A stretch of 8,941 nucleotides of DNA from Gammaproteobacteria bacterium (GTDB lineage Bacteria > Pseudomonadota > Gammaproteobacteria > GCA-001735895): assembly GCA_003645435.1 (NCBI GenBank), contig QNFD01000091.1:1-8941 (forward strand). Direction: 5' to 3'. The notes under the pieces were generated by a model. That model was not told the origin of the DNA. It did no database searches and saw nothing but the letters and a program-made list of their open reading frames with translations. This document shows positions 1 through 6,752 of the stretch, in pieces. A program made the position numbers and the translations under genes. Position 1 is the stretch's first letter. Every line of letters starts with the position of its first letter.

Positions 1-160
1 AATGTTTCCATACAGGGCTATCGCCCGGCAAGGGTTCGTATATTGGGCTGTCTTCGGCATCGCTCAGGGTGATACAGGTGGCACCGATAGCGAGCAAACT
101 ATCCTCGGTTTGCTCGAGCTCGTCTTCACTGCATTGAACGCTGAGTTGCCACCAGGCCAC
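1..160 (-). CDS. prmA: Ribosomal protein L11 methyltransferase, N-terminal part (3' end outside window)
   Basis: PrmA methylates ribosomal protein L11 in the cytoplasm using S-adenosylmethionine. Only the first 53 codons are here, reading from base 160 off the left edge. The translation starts V(M)AWWQLSVQCSEDELEQ and later contains DAEDSPIYEPLPGDSPVW, which matches the PrmA N-terminal pattern (M-P-W-x-Q-L..., D-A-x-D-x-P-I/V-x-E-P-x-P-G). This part is the L11-recognition domain; the methyltransferase domain would lie outside the window. The start is GTG at 160-158: it falls where the family's first Met lies, and the open frame upstream has no other ATG, GTG or TTG before a stop. No Shine-Dalgarno sequence precedes it; the upstream bases belong to the end of the inserted element at 164-322. 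It is last in the accB-accC-prmA direction and was probably once translationally coupled to accC. Confidence 0.85.
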   Translation of the reverse strand, partial: MAWWQLSVQCSEDELEQTEDSLLAIGATCITLSDAEDSPIYEPLPGDSPVWKH

Positions 161-163
161 TAG

Positions 164-322
164 GAGCCTGTCCGAGAATAGGGGTCGTAGCGAGGGAAAG
201 TCATTTTGAGTCCAATTTTTTGGTCATTTGAGGCGAATAGTTACTCATATTTAACGAGAATGAGCGGAAAATTGGGCCAAAATGGCTTTTCCGCAGTAGA
301 CCTTCTATTCTCGGCCAGGCTC
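164..322. mobile_element. MITE-like inverted-repeat element with CTAG target duplication
   Basis: The two ends form an inverted repeat: GAGCCTGTCCGAGAATAG at 164-181 and its reverse complement at 305-322, matching at 17 of 18 positions. Both ends are flanked by CTAG (160-163 and 323-326), consistent with a 4-bp target duplication. The interior continues as an imperfect inverted repeat, for example CATTTTG followed by CCAATTTT in both arms, so the whole 159 bp could fold into one long hairpin. It has no transposase and no credible gene; short open frames crossing it resemble nothing. Small size, terminal repeats and target duplication fit a non-autonomous element moved by another copy's transposase. 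A CTAG-type target is known for parts of the IS5 family, but that assignment is inference. It separates accC from prmA, and the accC stop codon lies in the right CTAG copy. Confidence 0.8.
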
Positions 323-1666
323 CTAGCTAATACCCAGCTTTTTCTCCAGGTAGTGGATATTGGTGCCACCATTTGCGAAATTGGGATCGTCGATAATTTC
401 TCGTTGTAATGGGATATTGGTTTTAATGCCTTCAATCACAATTTCGGAAAGCGCGCCTTTCATACGCGCTATCGCAGATTCCCGGGTGCCGCCATAGGTG
501 ATCAATTTGCCGATCATAGAGTCGTAATAAGGCGGCACGGTGTAGCCGTTGTATATATGAGAATCCATTCTTACCCCGGGTCCGCCGGGTGCGTGATAGA
601 GCGTTATCTTGCCGGGCGAGGGCAGGAAAGTTTTGGGGTCTTCCGCGTTGATTCGACATTCTATGGCGTGACCATGAAATTCAATCTCTTCCTGTTTGTA
701 ACGTAATGGGTTACCCGACGCGATCGATATTTGCTCCTTGATAATATCCACCCAGGTTATCATTTCAGTCACCGGATGCTCGACCTGCACGCGTGTGTTC
801 ATCTCAATGAAAAAAAATTGACCTTTTTCAAACAAAAACTCGAAGGTGCCGGCACCCTCATAGCCCATTTGAATACAGGCGTTTGCACAACGCTCACCAA
901 TTTCCTTGCGTTGCTCCGGGGTTATCCCCGGGGCCGGTGCTTCTTCGAGAACTTTCTGGTGGCGGCGCTGCATCGAGCAATCGCGTTCTCCCAGGTGAAT
1001 GGCATGACCATGGGAATCGGCCAATACCTGAATTTCTATATGACGGGGCGAACCGAGGTATTTTTCCATGTAAACGACATCGTTGTTGAACGCGGCTCCC
1101 GCCTCAGAACGGGTAAGTTGAATGGAATTTAACAGGCTACCCTCGGCGTGGACAACCCGCATACCGCGACCACCACCACCACCGGCTGCCTTGATAATAA
1201 CCGGATAGCCGATTTTCCGGCCTAGTTCGAGACTCCTTTCCTTATCGTCGGTCAATGGACCATCGGAGCCAGGTATGGTAGGAACACCAGCTTCTTTCAT
1301 CGACTTAATTGCGGCGATCTTGTCGCCCATGGTTCGAATTGCTGCAGCGCTGGGGCCGATAAATTTAAATCCGCTGGATTCAACCTGTTCGGCGAATTCT
1401 GCGTTTTCCGACAGGAAACCATAACCCGGGTGAATACCCGATGCATTGGTTAATTCGGCAGCACAGATTAAAGCGGGAATATTGAGATAACTATCGATCG
1501 ACGGGGCAGGGCCAATACAGACCGATTCGTCAGCGAGTCGCACATGCTTGAGTTCGCGGTCAGCGGTGGAGTGTACTGCCACTGTTTGAATTCCCATTTC
1601 ACGGCATGCGCGTAGAATGCGCAGGGCGATTTCACCTCGGTTGGCGATGACTATTTTGTCTAACAT
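323..1666 (-). CDS. accC: Biotin carboxylase subunit of acetyl-CoA carboxylase
   Basis: AccC uses ATP and bicarbonate to carboxylate the biotin on AccB, the first half-reaction of malonyl-CoA synthesis for fatty acids. At 447 aa it is close to E. coli AccC (449) and begins with the same residues, [20 protein letters not shown]. The fold runs in order: N-terminal biotin-carboxylase domain (about 1-115), ATP-grasp domain (about 116-330) and C-terminal domain. Visible catalytic features are Lys116 and Lys159, the glycine loop AGGGGGRGM (161-169), Cys230, Lys238, Glu276, Glu288, Asn290, Arg292 and Glu296 in [14 protein letters not shown], and Arg338. It starts 8 bases after the accB stop with no strong ribosome-binding site, so translation is probably coupled to accB. 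The protein ends ...EKKLGIS; its TAG stop falls in the CTAG flank of the inserted element, but collapsing the duplication leaves the same stop, so the protein is probably unaltered. Confidence 0.97.
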   Translation of the reverse strand: MLDKIVIANRGEIALRILRACREMGIQTVAVHSTADRELKHVRLADESVCIGPAPSIDSYLNIPALICAAELTNASGIHPGYGFLSENAEFAEQVESSGFKFIGPSAAAIRTMGDKIAAIKSMKEAGVPTIPGSDGPLTDDKERSLELGRKIGYPVIIKAAGGGGGRGMRVVHAEGSLLNSIQLTRSEAGAAFNNDVVYMEKYLGSPRHIEIQVLADSHGHAIHLGERDCSMQRRHQKVLEEAPAPGITPEQRKEIGERCANACIQMGYEGAGTFEFLFEKGQFFFIEMNTRVQVEHPVTEMITWVDIIKEQISIASGNPLRYKQEEIEFHGHAIECRINAEDPKTFLPSPGKITLYHAPGGPGVRMDSHIYNGYTVPPYYDSMIGKLITYGGTRESAIARMKGALSEIVIEGIKTNIPLQREIIDDPNFANGGTNIHYLEKKLGIS

Positions 1667-1674
1667 GCGGGATA

Positions 1675-2115
1675 TTACTCGATAATAAACATAACCTGGT
1701 CAAATTCGACCGGGCTACCATTTTCAATCAGGATGGAGCGGATTATGCCTGCCTTGTCCGATTCGATCTGATTCATCATTTTCATTGCTTCAATAATGCA
1801 GAGGGTATCGCCGACATTGACTGACTGCCCTTCCTTGACGAAAGGACTCGATGTTGGCGAGGCCGCGCCATAATAAGTACCCACCATTGGAGACTTTACA
1901 TGGTGCCCCCTGGGTTCCTGCGCGGGTGCCGGAGATGTGCCGGCAGCCGGTGCCGCTACAGCCGCTGCGGCGGGCACTGCGGCGGCGGGAGCAAGTTGCA
2001 TGACCGCGGGTAGTCGAGAGATACGAACTGATTCCTCGCCTTCCTTGATCTCGAGTTCGGCTATGCCTGATTCTTCGAGCAACTCGATTAGTTTTTTGAC
2101 TTTGCGTATATCCAT
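1675..2115 (-). CDS. accB: Biotin carboxyl carrier protein of acetyl-CoA carboxylase
   Basis: AccB carries the biotin that shuttles carboxyl groups from AccC to the AccAD carboxyltransferase. The 146-aa protein has a helical N-terminal region ([20 protein letters not shown]), an Ala/Pro-rich flexible linker at about 42-66, and a C-terminal biotinyl domain at about 72-146. The biotin-acceptor lysine is Lys112 in [11 protein letters not shown], the canonical AMKM motif. The start chosen is ATG at 2115-2113, because [10 protein letters not shown] is the usual AccB N-terminus and GAGAAG lies a few bases upstream. An in-frame ATG at 2148 would add 11 residues encoded inside aroQ and is unlikely. 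The start overlaps the aroQ stop by one base (TAATG), a translational-coupling arrangement. Lengths and motifs are normal for the family. Confidence 0.96.
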   Translation of the reverse strand: MDIRKVKKLIELLEESGIAELEIKEGEESVRISRLPAVMQLAPAAAVPAAAAVAAPAAGTSPAPAQEPRGHHVKSPMVGTYYGAASPTSSPFVKEGQSVNVGDTLCIIEAMKMMNQIESDKAGIIRSILIENGSPVEFDQVMFIIE

Positions 2116-2576
2116 TATTGACTTCTCGTTGGATTGGATTGATTGCATTGAAAGATGGCAGCCTCAAGGGCCAGTAAATAACTATTTTTACCAAAGCCGC
2201 TGATGACACCGGTAGCAATATCGGACAGGTAAGAATGTTTTCGAAAGTCTTCCCGGGCGTGGACGTTGGACAAATGGACTTCGATAAATGGTATCTTCGA
2301 GGCTAAAAAAGCATCGCGAATGGCAATGCTGGTGTGCGTAAAGGCGGCGGGGTTGATAATAATCATCTGGATCCCGCTGCTGCCTGCCTGCTGGATTCGA
2401 CCGACAATTTCACCCTCGATATTTGACTGAAATGTTTCCAGCTCAAGCTTGTTTGCGTTGGCTTTTTCGAGCAGGGACGCATTGATTGATGCCAGCGTAT
2501 CGGCGCCGTAAACCTCGGGTTCCCGACTACCAAGCATATTCAGGTTCGGTCCATGGATAACCAGTATATTTGTCAT
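2115..2576 (-). CDS. aroQ: 3-dehydroquinate dehydratase, type II
   Basis: AroQ converts 3-dehydroquinate to 3-dehydroshikimate in the shikimate pathway to aromatic amino acids, in the cytoplasm. At 153 aa it has the usual length for the small dodecameric type II enzyme. Signature elements are visible in order: [21 protein letters not shown] with Asn11, Asn13, the conserved Arg18 and catalytic Tyr23; [10 protein letters not shown] with Asn75; and [20 protein letters not shown] with catalytic His101 and substrate-binding Arg112. It is the first gene of the aroQ-accB-accC-prmA group, a frequent order in Gammaproteobacteria, and ends by overlapping accB. The ATG at 2576-2574 fits the family N-terminus, but no clear ribosome-binding site precedes it. 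The 144-bp gap upstream is AT-rich and is the likely place for the operon promoter. Confidence 0.96.
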   Translation of the reverse strand: MTNILVIHGPNLNMLGSREPEVYGADTLASINASLLEKANANKLELETFQSNIEGEIVGRIQQAGSSGIQMIIINPAAFTHTSIAIRDAFLASKIPFIEVHLSNVHAREDFRKHSYLSDIATGVISGFGKNSYLLALEAAIFQCNQSNPTRSQ

Positions 2577-2665
2577 TTATTGGATTTATCAGGCGTCTGA
2601 AAGAACAAATTAATAATAGCCGAGATTTTCACATAGTAGGGAGATAGAGTCCAGTTATTGTCTGT

Positions 2666-2692
2666 TTTTTACACAATTGGCGAAGTTATCAA
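2666..2692 (-). promoter_or_regulatory. Possible sigma-70 promoter for aroQ-accBC-prmA (weak)
   Basis: In the 144-bp gap between aroQ and the TlpA-like gene, the minus strand reads TTGATA (2692-2687), a 15-base spacer, then TAAAAA (2671-2666). The -35 box is good, but the -10 box is mediocre and the spacer is short. The gap is AT-rich and holds no gene and no obvious terminator. A promoter here is expected from the operon layout, but its exact position is a guess. Confidence 0.2.
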
Positions 2693-2720
2693 CAATTTGC
2701 ACGAGACTAACCAGTTCAAT

Positions 2721-3287
2721 TCATATCGGATGGAGCAATTTTAAAACCTGTTTGCGTAGTTCGACCAGACTGATTTGGCCGGTGTGCGAGTAACTAATGT
2801 TGCGCTCGCTATCTATAATCACGGTAAAAGGCAGGGCGCCGCTAGCATTGCCGAATATCGCGTTATACATTGGTATATGACTGCTGGCGAGAAAGGATGG
2901 GTAGTTCATCGCGTACTCATCGGCGAAGGAAATAATGTTTTCTGCACTATCCAGGGCGAGCCCGAGGACCTGAACCTGGTCCCCGTATTCAGTTTGCAAC
3001 GCAATCAGGTCGGGAACCTCGCGACGGCAGGGTACACACCAGGGTGCCCAGAAATTGACGACTAAAATCTGCTGTTTCCAGTCACCTAGTTTTTTATTGG
3101 CGCCATCCAGACTAATCAGCGGAATTTCTTGCAACGATACCGGCAGTTGTGGCTGCGAGAGCTCGGGTTTGAACGACTGTATCTCGGAGAAGGTTCGTTC
3201 CGGGGTCCATAGTTGAAACAGGGCCACGCCGGTAACCAGCGATACCAGGCTCACGAGAACCACTGCCAGGGTTTTTCGAGTCATCAT
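2721..3287 (-). CDS. TlpA/ResA-like membrane-anchored thiol:disulfide thioredoxin
   Basis: This is a thioredoxin-fold protein of the TlpA/ResA type, anchored in the inner membrane with its domain in the periplasm. Residues about 6-25 form one hydrophobic segment after a short positive N-terminus (MMTRK). The thioredoxin domain spans about 50-188. It contains the redox motif WCVPC (83-87, Cys84 and Cys87) inside VVNFWAPWCVPCRREVPDL, and the conserved cis-proline region GALPFTVIID (Pro153). Such proteins reduce specific periplasmic disulfides, for example in cytochrome c maturation, and are commonly recharged by DsbD. The gene starts one base after the dsbD stop (TAG-C-ATG), so the two are almost certainly co-expressed and DsbD is the likely electron donor. 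Two adjacent Met codons make the start uncertain by one residue. Its actual client proteins cannot be told from the sequence. Confidence 0.88.
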   Translation of the reverse strand: MMTRKTLAVVLVSLVSLVTGVALFQLWTPERTFSEIQSFKPELSQPQLPVSLQEIPLISLDGANKKLGDWKQQILVVNFWAPWCVPCRREVPDLIALQTEYGDQVQVLGLALDSAENIISFADEYAMNYPSFLASSHIPMYNAIFGNASGALPFTVIIDSERNISYSHTGQISLVELRKQVLKLLHPI

Positions 3288-3288
3288 G

Positions 3289-5766
3289 CTACTGGAAAGT
3301 TTTGATCACGTGTGCGGCGAATTCTTCGCCGGACATTTCACCTACGACGCGTCTATGACGCATTTCCCGGCCCTCGGCATCATAAAATAAAATCGCCGGC
3401 GGGCCATATATACCCAGGGAATTCATCAGCTGAGTGTCTATCGCATCGTTATCGGTGACGTCGGTTTGCAAGGTCGCCACCCGATCCAGTGCGCGCAGCA
3501 CATCGGGATGGGTGAACGCGTATTTTTCCATCACCTTGCAGGAAATACACCAGTCGGCGTAGAAATCGAGCATCGTGGGGATACTTTGCGCAACCGAATT
3601 TGCGAGTGCCAGTTGTAATCCCTGTTCCCCCTTGATTTGTCGAAATACCACGTGTTCTGCCTGTTGGCCGATTGACGGTCCCTGGGCCAGAGGACTGCTA
3701 ATACCTTTCAATGGCTGCACCAGGTCCTTGCTGCCTGCCGCGGCGCCGAGCAGGTAAGCCGCACCGTAGATGAGTAATATAATACCCAGTCCCTTGTTCA
3801 GTTTTTTCCAGCCGGAAGCGGTTTCAGACAGGGTTTCGAGTGCGCCCATATAGATAGACGAGGTGATCACCAGGGCAGCTATGAGCAGCATGGTGATATC
3901 GGTTGGCAGGAATCTTTCCAGCAGCCAGATTGCGACAGCGAGTAAAACCACGCCGAATATCGCCTTGACCCGGTCCATCCACTGGCCCGCATGCGGCAAT
4001 AATTTGCCCGCCGAGGTTCCAACCGCCAATAGCGGCACACCCATTCCCAGGCCGAGTGCAAAAAGTGCGAGGCCGCCAAGTTGCCAGTCCTGGGTTTGCG
4101 AGATGAAAATCAATGCCCCGACCAGGGGTGCGGTGATGCAGGGGCCAACAATGATCGCCGATAGAAAACCCATGATGCCGACACCGATTAAGGTGCCGCC
4201 CTGTTGACTGCTACTTAACGCCGAGAGCCGACTTTGAATCGCATTTGGCATTTGTATTTCATAAAATCCAAACATTGATAGTGCCAGCAATACAAACAAT
4301 GCGGCGAAAACACTGAGGATTATCGGATCCTGGAACCAGATTTGAATATTGAACTCGGCGCCGTAGTAACCGACGATTGCACCAGCAATGGCGTAGGTGG
4401 TAGCCATCGAGAGCACGTACACGAGCGACAGTGAAAAAGCTTTTCGAGTGGTAATAGTTTCACCCTGGCCGGCGATTATGCTCGACAGAATCGGGATCAT
4501 AGGAAATACACAGGGGGTGAAGGTCAGACCAATTCCCGCGAGGAAGAACAGGGCAACAATCAGCAATAGACTTTCGTTTTGCAGTAACTGTGCAAAATAG
4601 CCCTGTTCTGAAACCGGCGGCGCCCCGGTTGCGCTCAGCGATTCCTGAGCCGTAGGCGAAGCAATACTGGTTTTAACGGAAGAATCTGGTTGACGATCAC
4701 TGATATCGATCAATCCGGCCGTCTTGTCTATTTGCAAATATTTGGTGATCGGCGGATAACAGATCAGGTCCTCGACACAGCCCTGGTACTGGTATGCAAG
4801 GGTATACTGATTACTGGCATTCGCAGCCGAAATAACGGGTATAGAAATATTAACCTGCTCGTGGTAAACCTCCATGCGGCCAAAAAACTCGTCGTCTTTG
4901 GTATCGCCGTCCGGCAGGCTAACGCTGCCTATCGAATGTCCGCTACCGTCCACCAGGGTAAACCTGAATTTGTCTTTATACAGATAGGTATTCGGGTAGA
5001 TCAGGATGTCGGTTTGCACAATTCCATTGCGGTCCAAACTCGCTGACAGCATGAAGGCTTTGTCGGGATGCGGTATTTCATTATCCGCTGCTAAACCAAT
5101 GCTTTCACCGAGAGATTGCAGTATGTCCAGCGAATTACTGTTGGAGGGCTGAGAATCCAGCACATTCGAGCTTTGAAAACTGGAGTCGCCTGTAATGTCC
5201 GAGAGCAGTCCCTGCAAGGCATTGACGCTTTGTACATCATCGTTGTCGCTCGAAGCGGTTTTGGTGCGATAAGCGGTTGGTAAAATTCGAGCACTGGAGC
5301 CTGTGTTAAGACTTAACAGCTGCCTTAGCGGTGGATAGCAGACGCCGATGTCCGCGCAACCCTGACCCGTGGTTTTAACCTTGAGATCTAGCGTCCCGGC
5401 CTGATCGAACAAAATTGGCAGGATGATTTTTAATTTGCCCCGATACACCTCCATGTCGCCAAAAAATTCATCATTTTTGATTTTACCTTTGGGCATGATG
5501 GCCGTATCAAAACGCGCGCCGGATGACTCGATCTCAAACTCAAATCGTTCGCGATACATGTAATAACCCGGAGCGATATCGTATTCTGCGACCAGGTTTT
5601 TGCCTTCTATCCTGGCTTCCAGGCTGAAAGCCTGTTCCGGCGGGAGCAACTCGTCGCCCTGTGCGAATAGTGGTGTTGTAGCAGGCAAAAGCAGGCATAC
5701 CAGCAAACACCAGCGCGAAACCTGTTTCAGTAATTCAATCTTGTGTGTGGCCGCTTTTAATAGCAT
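3289..5766 (-). CDS. dsbD: Thiol:disulfide interchange protein DsbD with duplicated N-terminal domain
   Basis: DsbD carries electrons from cytoplasmic thioredoxin across the inner membrane to periplasmic thiol proteins. This copy is 825 aa, against about 565 in E. coli. Order: signal sequence ending near LFAQ (about 17-36); first nDsbD domain (about 38-152) with DEFFG cap loop (99-103) and Cys137/Cys143 in GCADIGVCYPP; Ser/Asn/Asp-rich linker (153-228); second nDsbD domain (about 229-346) with DEFFG (292-296) and Cys330/Cys336 in GCVEDLICYPP; linker; eight membrane segments (about 399-678) with Cys419 in TFTPCVFPM and Cys543 in GPCITAPL; and a C-terminal thioredoxin domain with WCISC (Cys740/Cys743). 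All three classical cysteine pairs are present, plus one extra. The ATG at 5766 is preceded by a weak GAAG site, and the first ~16 residues resemble a CutA fragment rather than a normal DsbD start (see findings). Confidence 0.93.
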   Translation of the reverse strand: MLLKAATHKIELLKQVSRWCLLVCLLLPATTPLFAQGDELLPPEQAFSLEARIEGKNLVAEYDIAPGYYMYRERFEFEIESSGARFDTAIMPKGKIKNDEFFGDMEVYRGKLKIILPILFDQAGTLDLKVKTTGQGCADIGVCYPPLRQLLSLNTGSSARILPTAYRTKTASSDNDDVQSVNALQGLLSDITGDSSFQSSNVLDSQPSNSNSLDILQSLGESIGLAADNEIPHPDKAFMLSASLDRNGIVQTDILIYPNTYLYKDKFRFTLVDGSGHSIGSVSLPDGDTKDDEFFGRMEVYHEQVNISIPVISAANASNQYTLAYQYQGCVEDLICYPPITKYLQIDKTAGLIDISDRQPDSSVKTSIASPTAQESLSATGAPPVSEQGYFAQLLQNESLLLIVALFFLAGIGLTFTPCVFPMIPILSSIIAGQGETITTRKAFSLSLVYVLSMATTYAIAGAIVGYYGAEFNIQIWFQDPIILSVFAALFVLLALSMFGFYEIQMPNAIQSRLSALSSSQQGGTLIGVGIMGFLSAIIVGPCITAPLVGALIFISQTQDWQLGGLALFALGLGMGVPLLAVGTSAGKLLPHAGQWMDRVKAIFGVVLLAVAIWLLERFLPTDITMLLIAALVITSSIYMGALETLSETASGWKKLNKGLGIILLIYGAAYLLGAAAGSKDLVQPLKGISSPLAQGPSIGQQAEHVVFRQIKGEQGLQLALANSVAQSIPTMLDFYADWCISCKVMEKYAFTHPDVLRALDRVATLQTDVTDNDAIDTQLMNSLGIYGPPAILFYDAEGREMRHRRVVGEMSGEEFAAHVIKTFQ

Positions 5767-6011
5767 TTAATCTTCGGTTCCAATACCGCATTCAGCTTTA
5801 TACAGTTAGTAGAGTATATCTGCGGTAAAACGTTTAGTTTTGGCAACCAGTTTATTCCTGACCAGGTATGCGCCGGTTCGTAAACTGTTTCAAAACTAGA
5901 TTTGCATTTGTTTGCCGGATAATAATCTGGCATGGTTTTAAGGTCAGGCCCATTGCACAAAATTATAGTGCATTTATCGGCCAGGCATTGAAACAGTGAT
6001 ATGCTACGCAT
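5767..6011 (-). pseudogene. cutA: Decayed cutA (divalent-cation tolerance protein) remnant
   Basis: The 365-bp gap between dsbD and fxsA holds no intact gene, but minus-strand fragments resemble CutA, a small trimeric protein linked to copper/divalent-cation tolerance. Fragment A (5972-5934) reads CTIILCNGPDLKT, like the CutA start I-V-L-C-T-x-P-D-x-x-T. Fragment B (5877-5839), in another frame, reads TGAYLVRNKLVAK, like ...A-x-x-L-V-E-E-K-L-A-A-C. Fragment C (5834-5766), back in the first frame, reads NVLPQIYSTNCIKLNAVLE, like N-V-L-P-G-I-x-S-x-Y-R-W-x-G-x-V-E. The order is that of CutA, with about 56 bases of unmatched sequence between A and B, a one-base shift between B and C, and no C-terminal half in place. 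An 84-codon open frame from ATG 6011 spans the region but matches CutA only in patches. cutA commonly lies next to dsbD, which supports the reading. The identification rests on motif recall, not an alignment search. Confidence 0.6.
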
Positions 6012-6131
6012 ATATAGTCAGTATTGCTGTATTACCAGAGAGATAGTCAAGTTTAGCAATTAATCCATTGCAGACCTGATATTAGAATCATCCGGGTATA
6101 AAGCGGCGCAAAGTGTAACCACAGGGTAACT
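6012..6131. other. Divergent intergenic region between cutA remnant/dsbD and fxsA
   Basis: This AT-rich stretch separates the minus-strand dsbD side from plus-strand fxsA and must hold promoters for both directions. On the plus strand TATAAA at 6097-6102 could be a -10 box for fxsA, but no convincing -35 lies at the right distance. AGGG at 6123-6126 is a reasonable ribosome-binding site for fxsA. No RNA gene or repeat is visible. Confidence 0.4.
6020..6050 (-). promoter_or_regulatory. Candidate sigma-70 promoter for dsbD and the TlpA-like gene
   Basis: The minus strand reads TTGACT (6050-6045), a 19-base spacer, then AATACT (6025-6020). The -35 box is strong, the -10 box has four of six consensus bases and the spacer is long. 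It lies just upstream of the cutA remnant, where the promoter of the original cutA-dsbD unit would be expected. It would give dsbD a leader of roughly 250 bases made of dead cutA sequence. Confidence 0.35.
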
Positions 6132-6602
6132 ATGTTTCCAGTCATCGCGGTAATTTTTTTAGTCGTGCCGATAGTTGAAATCTACCTGCTGATTCAGGTT
6201 GGACAGGTAATTGGCGCCCTCTGGACCGTGTTTCTGGTGGTGTTTACAGCGGTGGTTGGTGTCTGGTTACTGAAAATTCAGGGCATGTCAACGCTGATGC
6301 GAGCGCAGGAAAAGATGCAGACTGGACAAATGCCTGCCCAGGAAATGCTCGAAGGAATGGGGTTGTTACTGGCGGGCGCGTTTTTACTCACACCCGGGTT
6401 TTTTACCGATACGGTGGGGTTTTTACTGTTGCTGCCGCCGGCCAGGGCCTGGTTGGTGAGCAAACTGGTCGCTCACTTGATGCGATCGGGTCAATTCGTT
6501 GGGCAGGCGAGTGTGCACGGCTACGAATTTGAATCGAAATCGCGCCGGAAAGGCACTGATTCAGATGTTATTGAAGGCGTACATTATAAGCGCGAAGACT
6601 AA
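6132..6602 (+). CDS. fxsA: FxsA family inner-membrane protein
   Basis: FxsA is a small cytoplasmic-membrane protein; in E. coli its overproduction relieves exclusion of phage T7 in F-plasmid cells, but its normal job is not established. The 156-aa product has hydrophobic segments at about 3-22, 26-47 and 76-103. It carries the family hallmarks PIVEIYLLIQVG (13-24) and GLLLAGAFLLTPGFFTDTVG (77-96), followed by LLLLPPAR. The tail is hydrophilic and cytoplasmic, ending VIEGVHYKRED, a typical FxsA ending. The ATG at 6132 has AGGG at 6123-6126 upstream. The gene lies directly before groES, a frequent arrangement in Gammaproteobacteria, but groESL has its own promoters. No intrinsic terminator is evident between fxsA and groES, so some readthrough is possible. 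Confidence 0.92.
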   Translation: MFPVIAVIFLVVPIVEIYLLIQVGQVIGALWTVFLVVFTAVVGVWLLKIQGMSTLMRAQEKMQTGQMPAQEMLEGMGLLLAGAFLLTPGFFTDTVGFLLLLPPARAWLVSKLVAHLMRSGQFVGQASVHGYEFESKSRRKGTDSDVIEGVHYKRED

Positions 6603-6693
6603 TTCGATTTCCTGAAATATCGCTTTCTGCCATCTGTCCGACATCAATTGGTGCGTGAATTTCCGGTTTCAACGATAAATTCAACTTTAAGCG

Positions 6694-6721
6694 CTTGAAA
6701 GTCCTATTTTCCACCCCATAT
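6694..6721 (+). promoter_or_regulatory. Sigma-32 (RpoH) heat-shock promoter of groESL
   Basis: CTTGAAA at 6694-6700 and CCCCATAT at 6714-6721, 13 bases apart, match the sigma-32 consensus (CTTGAAA, 13-15 bases, CCCCATnT) at all the defined positions I recall. It sits 135 bases before the groES start. Transcription would begin near 6728-6730, so the RNA would include the CIRCE element in its leader. Confidence 0.88.
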
Positions 6722-6724
6722 CCC

Positions 6725-6752
6725 TTGACTAGCAGAAGTTGCTGAATATGAT
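6725..6752 (+). promoter_or_regulatory. Sigma-70 promoter of groESL
   Basis: TTGACT (6725-6730), a 16-base spacer and TATGAT (6747-6752) give five of six consensus bases in each box. It starts a few bases downstream of the sigma-32 promoter. Its -10 box touches the first base of the CIRCE operator, so transcription would start inside the operator and HrcA binding should block it directly. Confidence 0.75.

Noticed and set aside
164..322. Inverted repeat after accC as an ordinary operon terminator
   Set aside because: It is far too long, has no T-tract, carries matching outer ends flanked by CTAG, and collapses to a clean gene junction, which fits an inserted element better.
206..435. Short open frames on both strands (67 and 64 codons) across the accC-prmA gap
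   Set aside because: They run through the inverted-repeat element and into the accC 3' end, and their translations show no recognisable domain; chance frames.
731..1132. 133-codon plus-strand open frame
   Set aside because: Lies wholly antisense to accC, which is unmistakable; no recognisable domain.
2116..2148. Upstream ATG giving AccB 11 extra residues
   Set aside because: AccB proteins normally begin MDIRKxKxLI, a GAGAAG site precedes that ATG, and the extension is encoded inside aroQ.
5757..6011. 84-codon minus-strand open frame as a new small protein gene
   Set aside because: It overlaps the dsbD start and matches CutA only in patches separated by frame changes; better explained as a cutA remnant.
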